A program made the position numbers and the translations under genes. From Deltaproteobacteria bacterium (GTDB taxonomy: Bacteria > Myxococcota > B64-G9), in assembly GCA_030591445.1 (NCBI GenBank), contig JAUVBB010000005.1:1-49315 (forward strand): 49,315 nucleotides of DNA, read 5' to 3'. Of this stretch, positions 48,640-49,315 are shown one piece after another. Each line of letters opens with the position of its first letter. The stretch's first letter is position 1. The notes below the pieces were generated by a model. It was not told where the DNA came from. It ran no database searches and worked only from the letters and a program-made list of their open reading frames with translations.

Positions 48640-49315
48640 TTACACCAGCAGACGCCCGGCCCGCAGTTCGCTGAGAATCATTTGCTCGATCGGCTTCGAA
48701 GTGGGGGTGCGAATATAGGCACCGCCGGTGCTAAGAAAATACCGGCGCAGTTGTTCGGTATGCGCCGCCAGTGCTTGTTGATAACGGCCGAGCTGTCTAC
48801 GGGTGAGGTGGAGGCTATGGGCCCGGCCACCTTCCGGATTGCGCAGGCGCCATTCGCCCAGCAAGCTCGGCCGTAATTCCGAGGGCGTCACCACGTGTAA
48901 AGCCTGCAACTCAAAACCATGGCGCAAGATCTGGTTCAAACCCGGCCGCCAACCCTCGAGGTCCAAGAAATCCGAGCACACCAGCACGGTGCCTTTTTGC
49001 CGACCGTGGCGGGCAACAAATGACTTACCCACCCGCGGAAAGTCGGTCCCCCCCGCGGGCTCGGCCCCAATCAGAAATTGCAATGCCGCCATCAGCGACT
49101 GGCGTCCTCGCAGCATCGGCAGCGTGGCCGTGATGTCCTCGGAAAAAGTCAGCAAGCTGACGCGATCCATCTCAAACAGGCCGATGGCAGCCAAGCAAGC
49201 ACAAAGTTTACGGGCGAAATCAAATTTATCGGGCTCGGCAGACATCGATCGGCTTACGTCCAGCAAAAAAAACAAATTGCGATCTTCCTCCTGGCAAAAG
49301 AGCTTGGTATAGAGC
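48640..49315 (-). CDS. DUF58 protein, C-terminal part (start beyond window)
   Basis: The last 225 codons of a DUF58 protein. The frame stays open past the first in-window Met (49275) to the window edge, so the gene continues upstream. It shows the VWA-like MIDAS DVSRS (FFLLDVSRSMSAEP), then GGTDF and LVCSDFLDLEGW as the other metal-site parts. In other genomes DUF58 genes stand between a MoxR ATPase gene and Bat-type VWA genes, as here on the visible side; a moxR gene just outside the window is expected but not seen. The three genes are close together (8 and 16 bases) and probably form one transcript. Confidence 0.9.
   Translation of the reverse strand, partial: LYTKLFCQEEDRNLFFLLDVSRSMSAEPDKFDFARKLCACLAAIGLFEMDRVSLLTFSEDITATLPMLRGRQSLMAALQFLIGAEPAGGTDFPRVGKSFVARHGRQKGTVLVCSDFLDLEGWRPGLNQILRHGFELQALHVVTPSELRPSLLGEWRLRNPEGGRAHSLHLTRRQLGRYQQALAAHTEQLRRYFLSTGGAYIRTPTSKPIEQMILSELRAGRLLV

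Noticed and set aside
1-49315. tRNA or rRNA genes, IS elements, prophage genes
   Set aside because: Reading the intergenic stretches I saw no tRNA arms, no rRNA stretches and no transposase, integrase or phage structural gene. A covariance search was not possible here.

Overview
The window reads as chromosomal DNA (GC-rich, estimated by eye at about 57-58%) from a free-living, didermic, social or predatory-type bacterium of the old deltaproteobacterial group, most like Myxococcota or Bradymonadota. The evidence is two very large Ser/Thr protein kinases with TPR tails, an AgmX/GltJ-type gliding-motility protein, many Cys-rich, EGF or thrombospondin-type-3 surface lipoproteins, DUF58/VWA (Bat-type) genes and TPR lipoproteins. 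The placement is inference; no rRNA or tRNA gene is present to fix it. I see no transposase, phage or CRISPR gene.

Layout. 1-4280 (+): tail of an ornithine/alanine-type racemase, a TSP3 lipoprotein, mutS2. 4344-7944: ferredoxin (-), nitroreductase (+), then an amidase and methyltransferase pair (-). 8079-16680 (+): one promoter followed by five closely packed genes for exported proteins (OB-fold/TSP3/lamin-tail protein, 5'-nucleotidase-type lipoprotein, a second OB-like lipoprotein, an outer-membrane barrel, a Cys-rich lipoprotein). This looks like a surface nucleotide or nucleic-acid handling system. 16682-22483 (-): pheS-pheT of the archaeal/eukaryotic type, with an unrecognised 852-residue helical protein translationally coupled behind pheT. 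22643-24397 (+): a divergent RelA/SpoT-type HD hydrolase. Its promoter lies back to back with the pheS promoter. 24408-29071 (-): small membrane protein, a TtcA-like protein that has lost its catalytic and Fe-S residues, a MshEN-receiver-TPR protein and an AgmX/GltJ-like protein. 29187-32445 (+): TPR lipoprotein, FHA protein, LolA/LolB-like lipoprotein. 32609-34051 (+): stand-alone ATPase with a nuclease-like tail. 34089-35297 (-): EGF plus a three-fold Cys repeat. 35298-35648: the only gene-free stretch over 300 bases, with two strong hairpins. 35649-44061: AhpD-like protein, two convergent paralogous kinases, a zinc protease, a PilZ protein. 44152-49315 (-): three consecutive genes with four von Willebrand A domains in total.

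Themes. Cyclic-di-GMP signalling (PilZ, MshEN), phospho-signalling (two kinases, FHA, receiver domain) and cell-surface or motility functions recur. A recognisable promoter pattern, TTGAC(A/T), 17-18 bases, then TAnnnT, occurs upstream of several genes and was used to decide some starts. The observations most worth a second look are the archaeal-type PheRS next to an RSH-like hydrolase, the OB-fold/nucleotidase surface operon, the degenerate TtcA, and the MshEN-receiver protein paired with an AgmX/GltJ homologue.
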